Translations under genes and position numbers: made by a program
Assembly: GCA_946699065.1 (NCBI GenBank)
Contig: CAMPDV010000006.1
Location: forward strand, 1,302,001 to 1,366,000
Source of the DNA: Loxodes magnus
Lineage: Eukaryota > Ciliophora > Karyorelictea > Loxodida > Loxodidae
Length of the DNA: 64,000 bases
Direction of reading: 5' to 3'
Notes under the pieces: model-generated
Database searches by the model: none
Seen by the model: the letters and a program-made list of their open reading frames with translations, nothing else
Told to the model about the DNA's origin: nothing
Part shown: in pieces, positions 12,535-25,998 of the stretch
How positions within the stretch are numbered: the stretch's first letter is position 1
Layout: the number at the start of each line of letters is the position of its first letter

Positions 12535-13939
12535 TCAAAACCTCCTAGCTGTAGCCAAGCCTACTTTATCATTTTCTCTATCATAAACGGAATAATATTT
12601 CATTAAAAATATATCTCCTAAAACCCAAAGTGGTCCTCTATAAATAATAAATTTTACTGAGGTGGAGGAACATCAAGTGGCATTATAGCTGCTTTGCAAT
12701 CTTGTATAAAGAATTAATTTGAATGCTCCCATGGATTTTCTTCTGTGCCATCGTATTTAACAGTAATAATATATTCTTCTGGCTTTAATGAAAACTTTTT
12801 TCCTGATATAATGAATCTAATTTATTAAAATAGCTTACGTAAGCACTGGCAATTCATGAAAATTCGAACATCTTTCGTCAACTTAAATATATTCTAATAC
12901 TTAGTCTATAATTTCTGGAGGAGCTGTAATTAAACTTGTGCCTGAATCTACAGCTGCATTACAGGGACATACACCTAAACTTTTACCATCATATAAAATA
13001 TCATCAATTTTAATTAGCCAATAGTATTTATCTATTACATCAGTTCAAAATATATCACCTTCAAATAAATCACTATCATAACCTCCAAAAGTTAGTGTTG
13101 AATCTTCGAACTCATTTATTGCAAAATAAAAAGCAAACATATTTTTGCCCAATATATCTTATGACATCATACTATCAAACACTGGCTCAAAACCAAATGC
13201 AGACATTTCAGGAAAAGCGAGTCCTAGTATACCAGAGAACTTTCCATCTAAGAAAACTTCTCCTTTTTCGTCTGTAATTTCTCCAAACTCTTGATCTTTA
13301 ATTTTAATGTCTCCAATAGTAACTGTATCCTTATTTATGATTCCATCTATTGTTCCTGTTCCAAATTCCACTGATAATTAATAACCAATTTCTTCATAGT
13401 CTCTAGATTTTGTATGATCATATGCAGTATGAAGTCCACATGGAAGATCAAAACACAACTTAGAATTTACCCAAAAGTTTGTAGAGCCAGTGTCAAAAAC
13501 AACATCTAAAAATTGAGGAGGATTACCGACTCCTACTTCTCCTACATATTAAGTGTTATCAAAATTTTTTAAATATATTGAGGATTTTTATTGTAAAAGT
13601 ACGTTTGAATTATTCAAAGTTTAGATTTAATGCTTTTTAGCCTGAAACTTATTTGATTACCTTTCAGCTATGAAATTTATGAAGTTTAGTTTATCTTATC
13701 TGCTCTAATTTATTTTCTTTAGCTTAATCGTATGCTAATTTTTCTTTGTCTTTGTTGCCTATTCTTATGACTTAACTTTTTTAAGGAAATGCTATTCAGA
13801 CTCAATACTGTTAAAAGCAGTAAACAAAACGAAGAGTAGAACCACTCTTTACAATTGCATTTTAAGAGCAACCAAGCCAGAGTATAAATAGTAATAACAA
13901 AACGATTATTAAAACGAAAAACGAATAAAACTATTTCAT
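12535..13939 (-). CDS. Pepsin/cathepsin D-type aspartic protease
   Basis: A secreted or lysosomal aspartic endopeptidase (family A1), 447 aa after splicing. Exons (minus) are 13939-13661, 13641-12839, 12816-12658 and 12637-12535; introns are 19, 22 and 20 nt, all GTAA..AG, and each restores the conserved frame. The N-terminus has a hydrophobic signal-like segment, then a basic propeptide-like stretch. Catalytic motifs are FDTGS (Asp about residue 143) and VDSGTS (Asp about 325). Other hallmarks are the flap region [18 protein letters not shown], and the C-terminal [14 protein letters not shown]. The last codons give a natural A1 ending at TGA. The exact start is the least certain part. Confidence 0.93.
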
Positions 13940-14740
13940 TTTATTAGATATCGCAGCAATAGTAAGTGTGCTTATTTAATTTATTTAGTTTTTATATTTT
14001 TAGTACAGCAAATTAATTCTCTTTTTATGTGATTATGCGTATATTATAAATTCTGTATAAACATTAGCAGAGATTAAGCTATTATGAGAAAAACGTAAAT
14101 TACAGTTGATAATAATTTCAAATTAAACAAAGCTTAATTTATTTCATCCTTATTAATTTGAACTTCCTTTTTTCACTAATCTATTTATGTCTGGTATTTA
14201 AATAATAAGTCTTCCGCAAATTAAAAATTCTACTATGTTCTAATTTTTGAATAAAGCAGTTGATATTTCTTGAATGTAAAGTATTAATATATTAAATATT
14301 GGTAGTTAATTAGGAATTAATTAGATATTACAGCTATCATTTAAATTTGGTATAAGTAAAATTAAAATAAGCTGTCTAAATAGTTAATTAGTTCATTCAT
14401 ACTTTAAGCTTTCAATTGCTAGCTATATTTATTTAAAATTACTAGATATAATCCTGAGCTATTAGAATGAACTACAGATACTCTAGCTTTTAGTTCTAGA
14501 ATATTAAATGTAATTATTCTTTATAGCATTAAAGGAAATAATGATTGCATAATCTAATTATTGGGAGTTAAAGGCTAGAAAGAGTGTAACTATTTGCTAT
14601 ATGTTGATAGTTTAGTTTGAATTGAATAGCTAGAATAAGTTTTGCTTTTAAGGTTTATTGCTAAAGCTCTATTAAGAAGTATATGAGATATGATAATAGT
14701 AATTTAAGCATTTATTTTGTTTAAACAATTACAAACATAT
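13940..14740. promoter_or_regulatory. Divergent intergenic region
   Basis: About 800 bp of AT-rich DNA between the starts of the protease (minus) and the coiled-coil gene (plus). No gene, RNA-like island or repeat is evident; it presumably holds two promoters. Confidence 0.4.
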
Positions 14741-16417
14741 ATGAATTCCCTTAAGATTCATAACTGTAATGCTCTCAAGTAAGAGATATATCAGCTCAAG
14801 GCGTAACTTAAAAGTATAATAAATACTGAGTAATGCTTCAATGACTCTAAAACAGATACATAGCAATTTCAAGATACTGTTGATTAATATTCTGAAGAAG
14901 TGAATGAAAATAGCTTTTATAAAATCTAAATCATTTAATAAAAGAAAAACCATAATAATCTTTAATAGTCTTCAAAGAACATACTTTCTAGTCAATCTTG
15001 CTAAAGAAAACTATCAGATCATTAGGAAAAATAGCAATCTATTTAAATTTAAAGCATAGATTCATCAAAACAATAATAAGAACATTTTGCTGAAGTTTAA
15101 TAAAAAGAACTTAAATATAGAAGCATTTCTAAAGATACATTTAATAGAGAACGCTATTAAAAGTAATCTAATTAGCTTTAGAGTTACTCCAATTTATAAT
15201 CAACAGAGCTAAAAAGTGAAAACGATAAAAATTTCTAAACTTACCAAATAAAGAAAAGAAATGCAGTAGAAAAAGAAATAGAATAGCTATATGAGGATAT
15301 TGACTTATTGAAAAGTAAAAATAGAAAATTAATTTAAAAATTTTATGATAAAAATGTTTGATAATAAAGCTTTGACAATTAAGATATGGAATAGGAAATC
15401 AAAAGTTCATAAAAGAAAGGATTTAAAGCATAATAAAAAATAAATGCAAATTAAAAGCCTCATATCTAAGATATTAATACACTTAAATATTAAGCGAAAG
15501 CATCGCAAAAGCCCTATATCAGTATTTATAAAGATAAATAAAAACGATAATAAGAATAAAAACTAAAATAAAGAAGCGAAGATTTTGATAATTTTAATTA
15601 AAGAGTTTCTGAAAAAGTTAATTCTTATTTTGCAAGCTAAAATAATAAAAATTAAAAGCAAACTAATAAGGTTGATGGACATATTAAATTAGGTTATACC
15701 TAAAGAGAACTTTAAAATAAAGAAAAAATAAACTTCAGCCAAGGATTTCAGAAAGAAAGGTAAAATGATTACTATAAAGAAAATAAAGATATGATGTAAT
15801 AATAATTTCAAAAAGAGAAATATATTTATCCATTAGATATAAGAGAAATATATATTCAAAATTAAAATATACTTGAAAGTAGCTTGCTTTTAAAAAATAA
15901 CTTATTAAAGCAAGAAAATGAAAAACTAAAGCTAAAACTTAAATAGCTATTAAATTCTTCTAAATAATCAGATGAAAGTTAGAATAGTCCATTAAAAAAT
16001 CTTAATTATAGAAATTCTAGTTAAAAGCTATTATATATGAGTGACAGTGAAACTGAAGAAATTTAAAAAGAAAATAATAAAAGACTATAGAGATCTAGAT
16101 CAAAATCTCCTATCTTTTAGAAATCATAACAAGTTATAAAGTAATTAAATAATGAAAAAATGGATAAAATCTAAAGAAATAATGAAAAATTGAAGTATTC
16201 TAGTAGTTATCTTTCTTTTTAAAAAGACAGGTAATATTTTATGCATTACAGACATTGTAAATTTTGTGACTTCTTATTAAGTAAAGGCTTTTCTACTGAA
16301 AGTTGCAAATTTCATGGAAAGTACGAAGATATTGCTCCTTAAATTACTTTCATAAGTTAAATAATTCTTATTCTTATTAAGTTTCTAATTATTCCTTATT
16401 TAAAGCAGCCAAAATGA
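14741..16417 (+). CDS. Coiled-coil protein with Cys/His-rich C-terminus
   Basis: A 558-aa frame from ATG 14741 to TGA 16415-16417. The first 480 residues are Gln/Ser/Lys-rich and largely helical, with leucine-rich coiled coil near 15840-15960. Near the C-terminus lies a compact Cys/His cluster, YRHCKFCDFLLSKGF...ESCKFHG (spacing C-x2-C, then C-x2-H), which could bind zinc. Beyond the cluster the sequence becomes AT-driven and hydrophobic, so the real end may be the TAA around 16339 or an unseen intron may intervene. No family is recognised. It is convergent with calpain at 18360. Confidence 0.6.
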
Positions 16418-16834
16418 ATGATAAGTAAATCCCTAATATCTCTTGCTAAATTTATTAAAGTCATCTTAGCATTTAATTTCTAAATAATAATCAAGTTAAA
16501 TGATTTCTGTCTAGTACAGAAATACTTAAAAACCTTCATATAAATAAATTAGTTATTTTAAATAAAAAGTAAATCCTCGTTATCTATATCAATTGATAGT
16601 CTTGTTCAAGTACAAAACTAAAGAAATTAATTTAATTACTAAGCTAGCAAGTCTAGTTAGATTATAGTTGAAATAGGTTTTAGAGTAAATTATTAAAGTT
16701 AAACTCTTAAATAATAAAATACCTTTTAATTTATCGTTTAAATATTGCCTTCTTAGCAATAAGTAGCATTTGGAATTATTAAGTATTATTATTTTCATAA
16801 ATTTAAAGTTAAAAAGTATATAAATAAAGGAATA
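16418..16834. other. Intergenic, AT-rich
   Basis: AT-rich sequence after the coiled-coil gene. I see nothing supportable; a 69-codon open stretch on the minus strand has no protein-like features. Confidence 0.4.
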
Positions 16835-17100
16835 ACTGGAGATTTAATTTTTAACTGCTCTATTATATCTCCAATCCTAAAAGAGTTTTCTGCTTGGATC
16901 CAAAATCTTGAAAAAAAATGTATATGGAAATTATTCGGCTTTGGTAAGGGCTTGAAATTTATGATTATGGAGTATTCATTCGATACATATGGATGTTTCT
17001 GTTTGCAGAAACTAATCAGCAGAATTCCCTCTTTATATCCATTAATAGGCTATTCAGAGACGTCAGCACGGTGAGAACTAGGATTTACTAAATTCTGAAA
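16835..17100. ncRNA. GC-elevated island, candidate structured RNA (strand unclear)
   Basis: About 265 bp stands out from the surrounding AT desert by higher GC. It contains a perfect hairpin near 16993-17010 (GTTTCTG, loop TTTG, CAGAAAC) and pairing blocks GGAGAT/ATCTCC near its 5' side. Plus frames 1 and 2 and one minus frame are all open and equally protein-like, with similar third-position GC, which argues against any one being coding. In AT-rich genomes such islands are often functional RNAs. I could not match it to SRP, RNase P/MRP, U1-U6 or U3 by eye. A short conserved protein remains possible. Confidence 0.35.
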
Positions 17101-18359
17101 GTTATAATAAATGACATAATTAAATTTAGAAGTAATAATTTTAATTAATGAAGAAATAAGTTAAATGCTAAGGATTTTAGTTATATTCTTTAATTATATT
17201 TCTTATTTTACTATTTCAACTTAAATTTATGTTTAAAACCTTTCTAAGAAAATCCAAATATATAAAGGTAAATTTTATGAGATTGTTAATTACAAATATC
17301 CAAAAAAATAATAATTAACTAAACTAATTAAAAATGAGAATTAAATATAATAAAAGATAAATAGTTCCTTTAGTATCTACATAGATAAGAAAGGAAGCAA
17401 GACTAAGCAAACTAAATTATTAATATTAAAGCTAAAATTATATAACTTTACTAATTAAAATATAAGCATATTAAAGCTTAATATATTAAATCAAACTTAA
17501 TAAAATAAAATATTTAATGATGATTATGAACTTGAAAATTAATGCAAATAGATTTCAAATTTCTTTTTTTAAATAGTCTTCTAAATTTAATTTAAAGCTA
17601 AAAATACATAAAGCAAAGATAATAGATCGTGAAGGTAATTAGGATCTTGAGATTTAGCTTGGCTTGAAAATAGTAAATGATTAAATAATAATTTAAAGAA
17701 ATTTTTGCTTATAGAAAATAAGTAAAATAACTATAAGAAGGAAATTTCTTACTTTCAATAAAAATATATATGATAATAATATAAGAGCTAAAGTTAACTT
17801 TTACATTTTTTAAGTAAGAAACTCTATTATCTTTTATTTTAAGTAGTATCCTTCTTAATATACTACTTAAGTTCATTAACCAGTGTATTTGTTCTAGAGA
17901 TAAAGCTAAATTAGTCCTACACTAGTTTATAATTTAAAATAATAAAGTCTAGCTATGATATCTAAAATATCCGAAATCTACTAAATTTAGTGACATAATT
18001 TTAGTATAAAATAGCAGATTTGTAATGCTATAAATAGAATTAATTCAAAAAGATGCAAGGCCATATAAATAAACTTTAATAATAATGTGGATTTTTTGGT
18101 AAAGTTTAAATAAATGGAAATCATATAATAATCATCAATGAACTACTATTAATTACTATATATAGTCAAATAATTTAAAACAAATACTAAAAATTTGTTG
18201 ATATTATAAAGGATAAAAATAATAATGAAAGAGTTTTTTGAAAAAAGTAAAAGAAATTCAAACAGTAGCATAAAAGATGGTTTTATTTTATGAGTTTATA
18301 TTAGAATAAAATAGTAATTATTTTATTGATATTTTAAGTAAATTGTAAAAGTTTATGTC
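17101..18359. other. Intergenic, AT-rich
   Basis: Long AT-rich gap between convergent genes. A plus-strand stretch near 17600-17800 is mildly protein-like, but no start, stop or motif supports a gene. Confidence 0.4.
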
Positions 18360-20139
18360 TCATTCTATTTTTTTCTTAAATATCAAAGTCAAATCAAATC
18401 CTTTATATAAGTCAATCTGCTTCTTAACAATAGTAACAATTTGGCCTGGTTTTACAGTAACTTCATAATCATGTCCCTAAAAAGGAGGAACCAAAGCAAG
18501 GTTATCAAAACTTTTATGAATTATTTTGACCCAAATAGATTTTCCTTCAGTATTTTTATTCTCAATTATGTCATATAAAAATCCTTCATAGTTTTAATCT
18601 CTCTCGTTGCTACCACAACGAGCTCCAGTGTAGAATCGCATATCTGGTCCGATTAATGTACTTTGTCCTTCACCAGGTCTATTTGCAAGCTCGATATTAT
18701 AGCATCTATTCAAAAAGACTTGATTAACATCATCAGAAAGTTCATCAAATTCGGATTTAGATTTTGAGTAAACTTAGAATCCAAATTTTTTTCCAGACTC
18801 AATTTCCACGTAACATAAATATGATCCTTATTAAGCTTTAAACTAAATCCATCCATCTCTTTCATAAAAGAATGTTCTTCCTGCTATGAAAACTAGTTCA
18901 TTGCCTTATTCCCTTACCAAGATAAGTCTTATTGTACTATATTCATAAGAAGCAGAATAATGACGTTTGTCTCTTTGGCAAACTGAGATATATGCGTTTG
19001 CTGTTTTCTCAAAATTAACTCTTATTAAATTTTCTCTTCTGGCCCCTCCTACATATCTACATGTAGTCAAATAGTCATCATGCATTTTACAGATTGAAAC
19101 CTCTGAAAATTTCGTGGCAAAATCTTCCAAACACATCCAAAAAGAGCCATCGTCTGCAGCAATCCAATTGCATTCTTTTTTGAGTTCTGGAGTCCATCTT
19201 GTATCATTATCACCCCAAGCTCCTTACCATTCTTTCATTCCCCATGGATTACGTAGATGCACAAGTTTAACTATTTATCCCTAATATGTTACTTCTTTTA
19301 CATCAATTAAAGAATAAGCATGGAGGGCTACTAGTCCTAATTCATCTACTTAATCCTAAGCTGATTATGATCCTAAAGAAGAGCAGCACATAATATATTT
19401 TTTTTTGTCGCCAAACAAGACATTTTCCCATAAAATAGGGTTACTTGTTTCTATTACATCGACAGGTGCTCCTGTTAAATCAGTTAAAGAGTTTTTGGTG
19501 AATCCTCCTTCTAATTTTTAATAGCTACCATAAACTTTAGCCCAGGCTTTTTCCATTAGCACAACCCATTATTCACTTATTCCATGTTCAAGTCTTGGAC
19601 CGGAAAAGGTTATCTTATTGCTGTTTGGATGAACTGGAATAAAATCATCAATAACTATATTTCTCCAGATACCCATATCGCATATTCTTACTTCATAAAC
19701 ACCAACTTTTGAAACATTTTTAGTTACAAACAAGGCTTTAATTCTGTAATCAAATTCAGCAACTGCAGATAAAGCAGATAGAAGCCAGCAATCACCCAAT
19801 CCTCCTTACAAAATATCATTTGGATCGATGCCTTCAAAAACTGCTATCTATTGGCCTTTATAAATTTCGCTTATTCTTTTCCATTCGTAATTTCTCCATT
19901 TATTTGCCTTATTTGGGTGAAGAAGAACCCAATCTTCACAAAGGCATTTCTTATCTGGCATAAATACTGGATCAGAATATAAAACATTGTTTTTAAGACA
20001 CTCTGCTTCATTTTACTCAGCGTTCTCTATATATTAAAAAATCCTTACTTTCAAGTTAAGCTCCCTTTATAGAATTTTTAAACAGTTTTGCAGGAACTAC
20101 TTTTTCCTTTCCTTGCTAGAGTTGCTTCCAAACAGACAT
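18360..20139 (-). CDS. Calpain-family cysteine protease
   Basis: A cytosolic papain-fold protease (family C2), 585 aa after splicing. Exons (minus) are 20139-20049 and 20026-18360, with a 22-nt intron at 20027-20048. The catalytic triad is visible: Cys about residue 110 in QGGLGDCWLLSALS, His about 266 in GLVALHAYS, and Asn about 290 in LRNPWGMKEWQGAWGD. The region after about residue 330 resembles the calpain beta-sandwich (C2L) domains, and a second such region may follow. No EF-hand domain is present, as in many protist calpains. It ends at TGA 18362-18360. The short N-terminal exon is basic and amphipathic. Confidence 0.93.
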
Positions 20140-20269
20140 TTTAAATTTATTAGTAAAAAGGATTAAACACCTTTTAAAGCCTTTCAAATTAATAATACTT
20201 TAAATCCGTAAATAATTTTAAACGTTCTTTTCAAAAGCTCTCAACAATATAATTTAATTAATAAAAGAA

Positions 20270-21154
20270 TCATTTCATTTTACCCTTCTTGTAACACTCA
20301 TTACCAATCTCTTTACATACTTCAATTCTTTGCTTAATTAAACTTTATTCTACTATATATTTTAACTCTCTAAGCTTTTGGTAAGAGTAAAGAGCTATTA
20401 TAATTGAGCATGGCTATATGCATTTAAATACTCTTGCAATCAATTTTTGCTCTAAAATTAATTATAAGAAGTGTATTCTATTATCCCTTTGCTGTTTATC
20501 ACAAATAAGAAATGATTAAGTTATGTAAGCAAATCAATTTATATCAAAAAGCTGTTTATATAATACCCTATCATCTAAAATTAAAAACTTAAAAGAAAGT
20601 GTACTGCAAGCAATGCAACCCTTCCTAGAATAAAAATACTTAAGCGTTGAATTAAATCCAATAATTATACTTAATTATTAATTGCATTCTTAGTTAGCTT
20701 TATTTCTATTTTCATACTCTATTCTCAGTATATTTCCTTGATTATGATCATTTACTATTTTTATTTGATGGAGCTTATTTAGATTCAATTATAGAGATTT
20801 CTCCTTAGGATGTTTTAATATCTTTATAAATATTATCAACTTTCTTAGCTTAGCTTGAACAGATCTTAATAGAAAATAAAAAAGCAGTTAATATTAAAAC
20901 TTTATCCAAAATAGCAACAATTAAGCTAATATACCTCTGGACTATAAATTCCTTATAAAGGCATCAATTGATTGCTATAATTGTATATTTCATACTATAT
21001 TTGATGATAGCTAACCTTACAAATTACTAAGAGGGCTATGATATAATTTAGTAAATAGCTTCTAATTTTAGCATTTATCTTTAAAATAATGAAAAGCTTA
21101 GATATAGTAGCCACTTAATATAAAAATTGAATACAATAGCAAAATATCCATCAT
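20270..21154 (-). CDS. Possible helical (TPR-like) protein, 294 aa
   Basis: Unrecognised. One minus frame is continuous from ATG 21154 to TGA 20272-20270, with only two internal TGA (as Trp). The C-terminal half is well-mixed helical sequence, for example FLQLILEQKLIARVFKCIQP and RIEVCKEIGNECYKKGKMK; the last resembles the start of a TPR-type helix pair. Part of the middle (about 20820-21000) is also open and protein-like in another frame, so an unseen intron or error is possible. It lies 130 bp upstream of calpain on the same strand. Confidence 0.35.
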
Positions 21155-22310
21155 TTACTTACTTAACTTTAAGATTATTATCTTTATTTCTTGTTGAAAT
21201 TTAAGAAAAAATCCTATTTTCAATCTTTTCTTTTACTTAATTTTCAAGTATTCTGAAGAATTAAATGCATTAAATTAATGATTAATCTGCTATCATTAAA
21301 TAAAAACTTAATTTCCTATTTATATCAGTGAATTTGTAATTAAAGAAGCTTGCTCTTTCAAGAGTAAAATTAAGATAAATATTAAATAATTGCATAACTG
21401 ATTTAGACATTTGAATTCATTTTATATGTATGCTTCTTTATAAAATTAACACTAGAGAAACATTCAGTGCTTTGCTTTAAATGCTTTGTTGTTTTTAAAT
21501 TTAAAATACCTGAAAAAATAGTTAATATTTATAACTATTTTTAGTCTAAATGAAGTTATTTTAGAATATTAAAATACCTATTTTAAATTTTAAGCTTTTT
21601 CTTAACTAAGCAAACTTTTGCTTATCCAATTAAAAGTTATATCCCAGCAGCACTTAAATAACTATTATTAGAATTTAAATTAAAATAATCAGATACATTT
21701 ACTACATTCTTGTAGTTTAGTATTAAAATAGAAGCCTAGAGGATATATAATAAGCTTAATCTACTTCGAAAAGACTTAAAAAGAAGATTAAAGTAAACTT
21801 AAAATAAAAGCTATCTAATGAGATTATTAATTAAGATTAATTAATTAGTTTAAATGAAATTATTTATTTAAATAAGTTAAACTAGGAACTCTCAGTTAAT
21901 ATTGTTATATTCTTTTTCAAAGGATAGTGTCTATAATTATATTTAGCTTCTAAAGTTATTTCATCTTTTAAGTGAATTAATTCTTATTACCAGGGATATG
22001 ACTTTCTGTTTAATTATTAAATGGTTAAATTTATAAAAGATAATAAAGCTTCATAGTAATTACATTTTTTGCTATTTCTAGTTGCTTAATTTAAAGAAAA
22101 TTTTATAATTAATCTATTCTCTATAGAGCTTATTTTAGAATAAGCTACTTAAATTAATGATATTACTATAACTGATATAAAGAATAACTTTGAGAATCTA
22201 GTTAGCTATTAATAAGGATATTTACTTAATTAGACTACAAGCTATAAATGGGAAATGGTTATATCTGTATATAAGAATTAATTATTTAGATGTTTGTAAA
22301 ATGTTTTATT
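21155..22310. other. Intergenic, AT-rich
   Basis: AT-rich gap with no recognisable motif on either strand. Small genes could be hidden, since stop codons give no guidance here. Confidence 0.4.
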
Positions 22311-24134
22311 TCACTCAAATTTGTTGTGTCTTATTTTCGCACCTTCAATTTCTTCTTCATTTACCATGCATCTCAAGAATTTATCGAATTTATTCACTAC
22401 AAAAATTTCTGCCAATGCTGAGCATTCAAAAACAACAGATCCATTTTCTAAGGATTAAATATTTTCTCTTAAGTTATTAAGTATTTCGTTTTGAGATAAG
22501 TCTTCTATACTCAGGCTTTTTTTGAGAAGTATAGTTCAGAACAAAAACTCTTCAGCTTCTTTATTATTTAATCTAATGATTCTTGAAGATTTTTACATAA
22601 AGGGCAGGATTTGCATTATACCGTCTTAACATATTCTATATCCTTTAATCTTTTCCTTTGCGAATAATTTAACTCCCATATTCAAAAGATTAATTTTTAT
22701 TTTAGGATCTTCTTAAATCTATTTTCAAATTTGGTATAAATCTTCTTTTATTATTACTATATTTTTCAACTTTTGAGTACAACAAGTAAAGAGTCTGTGG
22801 ATAGGGAAATTTTCAAGCTAGTAAAAATCAATTATTCATTAAACTTCAGGACTATCTTGTTTTAGCTGCATATATGGAGATTGATCTTAAAAATTTTTCG
22901 AATAAGCACCAGTTAAAGGTATTTATGGCATTAAACTTGTTTTTCTTAGTAAAGAAATATAAAATCCTCCTGTATTTTAGTCCATTGGTAAGATTCTGAT
23001 AGTTCTCTTAAGTATGTCAGATTAATCGTTTTGTTTAGGAGGAAAAATACCTGCAGAAATGGAATTATTTTTTTCCCAAAATTTTTCATTTGCATTAATA
23101 TATCCTTATTTCTTATCAAAAATTTTCCATGTAGTTATTCCTTCTCTATATTTTAGTTATGGCATTAAGTCTTTACAAATTTATCTCAGATCTACTACCT
23201 CGAAATACTGGCCATATTCTTTTCACATCTATCATATAATTGCTTCATTTTCAACAGGATTTAAAGAGCAAGTACTATAGATTACCAATCCACCAATTTT
23301 ACAGCAAAATAAGGCTCTTTTTAATAAGCTCATTTAAATTTTATGAATTGAGTATGCTGGTTTAAAGCTTCAGTTTGACCATTTTATGGGAAGCTTTCTA
23401 ATAGCACCATCTCCAGTGCAAGGAACATCACAAAGAACTCTATCAAAGAATTCTTAAGGAAACGTAAGATCTTAACCTTCATGTTGAATTGTCATAGTTC
23501 CAGAGGTGTCGAGTCTATGTAATTAGTGAATAAGCATAAATGCTCTTTTATAGTCCGCATCGTTTGCTATTATTGATAAATTTGATTTTGACTCAATCAT
23601 TTAAGCTGTTTTGCTTCCAGGAGCAGCACATACATCTAATATTCTTTAGTTATCTTATATGTCTAAGAAAATAATAGGCAGCATTGATACAATTTCCTAT
23701 CTTGTTATTATTCCAGTTTCATTTGCTTACTTTATTCATTCATGTAATTCTTTATAATTTTCTGACTTTTTTAACGTAACTCTATCTAAACTTTCAAGCT
23801 AGTAAACTAATGGACATTATTCAACTGGTTTGATAACATCACTCCATTAATTAATTTTAGCTTATATATTTTAAAGATGACTTATATTTCTATTTATTCT
23901 AAAAGTAGTTGGAAGTTTCTTCTTCATATACTAAAACATAGATTCCAATTCTTATTAAGTTAATAAATCCTTGAACTGTACGCTATAATAACTTTCCAAG
24001 AATTCATTCTTGTATTATCAATCACTTCATTTCTATTTCTTTTAAACATAATTTTATCCTTCTTCGTTCTTAAATTATTCTTTATTTTTATTTTTCTTAT
24101 TGTTTTTATCATTTCTACGACGCTTTTTTCCCAT
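22311..24134 (-). CDS. NSUN2/Trm4-type RNA cytosine-5 methyltransferase
   Basis: A SAM-dependent enzyme making 5-methylcytosine in tRNA, 607 aa in one exon. The start MGKKRRRN at 24134 gives the basic nuclear-type N-terminus usual for this family; the ATG at 23927 would remove it. The SAM motif LDVCAAPGSKTAQMIE, motif IV VLCDVPCTGDGAIRK (Cys about 239) and motif VI YSTCSLNPVENEA (Cys about 289) are clear; the two catalytic Cys are 50 residues apart, the spacing usual in NSUN2. The C-terminal half matches the NSUN2 layout, with GGFYISLL. TGA reads as Trp many times, for example in NEAIIWQMWKEY. It ends at TGA 22313-22311. Confidence 0.94.
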
Positions 24135-25998
24135 TTTTTATATATTAATCTAATAATTTTCAATTTATCTTTTGCTAAATCCGTTAGTTACTTTTAAATA
24201 GGCCTAAAGGATAATATTAGTTATAATACCTTACTAACAAAGATTTATTATCTGATAAACAACTTATTTGTCTAACTAGCCTATAAGCAGCCTCTTATTT
24301 CTAAGCAAACTTATAAAATTAATAAATATAATAAATATATTTAAGAACCTAACTACTACAATTTGATATTTATGCTTATATAACTAAATACATGCTATGC
24401 TATAACTTATTCTTCTATTAATATCTATAAATTAAGAGATGTATATCAGTTAGTATCATATTACTGTTAATTCTAATAAATACTTTGCTAGTCTTAATAT
24501 AGCTATTTAAAATAAGCATCATAATCATTATTTCATCTTTTCCCTTTTTTAGCACATCAAATTATTTTTTACCCTCTTTTAGGAGCCAAAACTACTATAT
24601 TTATCTTTTTTTAAAGAGAAAATTGAATAATGAAGCAGATAACTATTATAGCTGCTATTCAATTAATAGATTTACGCAAGGATAATAATTAAATTTAAGC
24701 TGCAAAGATTTCCTTCTTTATGACTCAAATTTCCCAGTATAATATAATATTTATTAACAGATAGCTATTTGCAATTATATATTCTAAAATGCTAAAACAA
24801 TTAGATTTTAACCCTTTTTAATAATACTATTATATTAGCCCAGCTAATAATCTCTAATGTAATATAGAAGCAAATATTTAGCAAGTAAATCTAAGTTTAT
24901 TTATCTTTTCTATTCTAATAACTTCTTTAAATTAAATATTCTAATTACAGTAAAAAGACAGTACAGTTACCTATAAACTTCTTTTAATTACATTTATCTC
25001 ATTAAAACAATAAAGAAGCTTAGAACAAATAAGAGTAGACTTCTACATTGCTTTGCAATGTAAAATAATTATACAAAGCTAAATATCTAATTAATAAGCA
25101 TTTTGACTGCTATAATTAACCTGTAATTTATTTACTTTCTTATGCACTTTTTAATTCCTTTCTTCTCTCTTTAATGGTAATTATTTTTTAAAAATCGACT
25201 TTCTTTATTTTGCCCTTTATATTTTAAAGATCTTTAGTTACTAAAGTAAGTTTAGAAAATGACTTAAAGTTAAATGAGATAAATAAAGTAAAGCTTTAGC
25301 ATAGCAAAGGAAGCAAATATTCTATGAAGTTGACTTTTTCTAGTAAAAATAATGAACTTAAATTAATTAAATAGCATTAAAAGGGATTTCCTAATTATAT
25401 GTAGACAATTAATATTTAGCATTTCATAACCTTTAGATTTAATAAAATATGTAATTACTACAATGATTTAATCAGATTATTATAAAACTGAACCATAAGA
25501 AGAATTAAGTTAGAAACAGGTAAATTAATAGCCAGTTTAAAAAAGAATGAGCAATTATTTTAAATCAAAAGTGGTGATAAGTTACAGATAAATAGCTTTT
25601 ATCTATTAGCTGAAGGGGTTTATATAGTTAATTGAAATTAGTAAAATTTGAGAATATAAAGAAAAATACATGAGATTTGCATTGTTTATATAATTCGAAA
25701 AATTAAACAAACAAACAATCTTGTTGAAGTAGAAGAAGTTATAACAGCCAAAAATAAAATAAATATTATATTTCATTATTAGGAGTTCTAATTAGGCAGA
25801 AAGTTCTTGACTAGAATCGTATATGTAATTGAGAAACTCTCAAGAGGTATTATTTATAGCTTTTGGCTGATAAAATTATATCAAATAATTTTAAAATGAT
25901 AATGTTTTAATAAGTTATGAGTGTTCTTTGAAATTAAAATATTCTAAATTATTATATTAAAAGGAAATCTTGATAAAAAATGTCCAATTATACGAGTT
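24135..25998. other. Intergenic, AT-rich, with one palindrome
   Basis: Long AT-rich gap. The only structure seen is an 8-bp perfect hairpin at 25044-25062 (TACATTGC, loop TTT, GCAATGTA). A plus-strand frame from ATG 25463 is open, but nothing supports it as a gene. Confidence 0.45.

Noticed and set aside
25463..25820. Plus-strand open frame starting MIQSDYYKTEP
   Set aside because: Low complexity, no motif and no convincing end.
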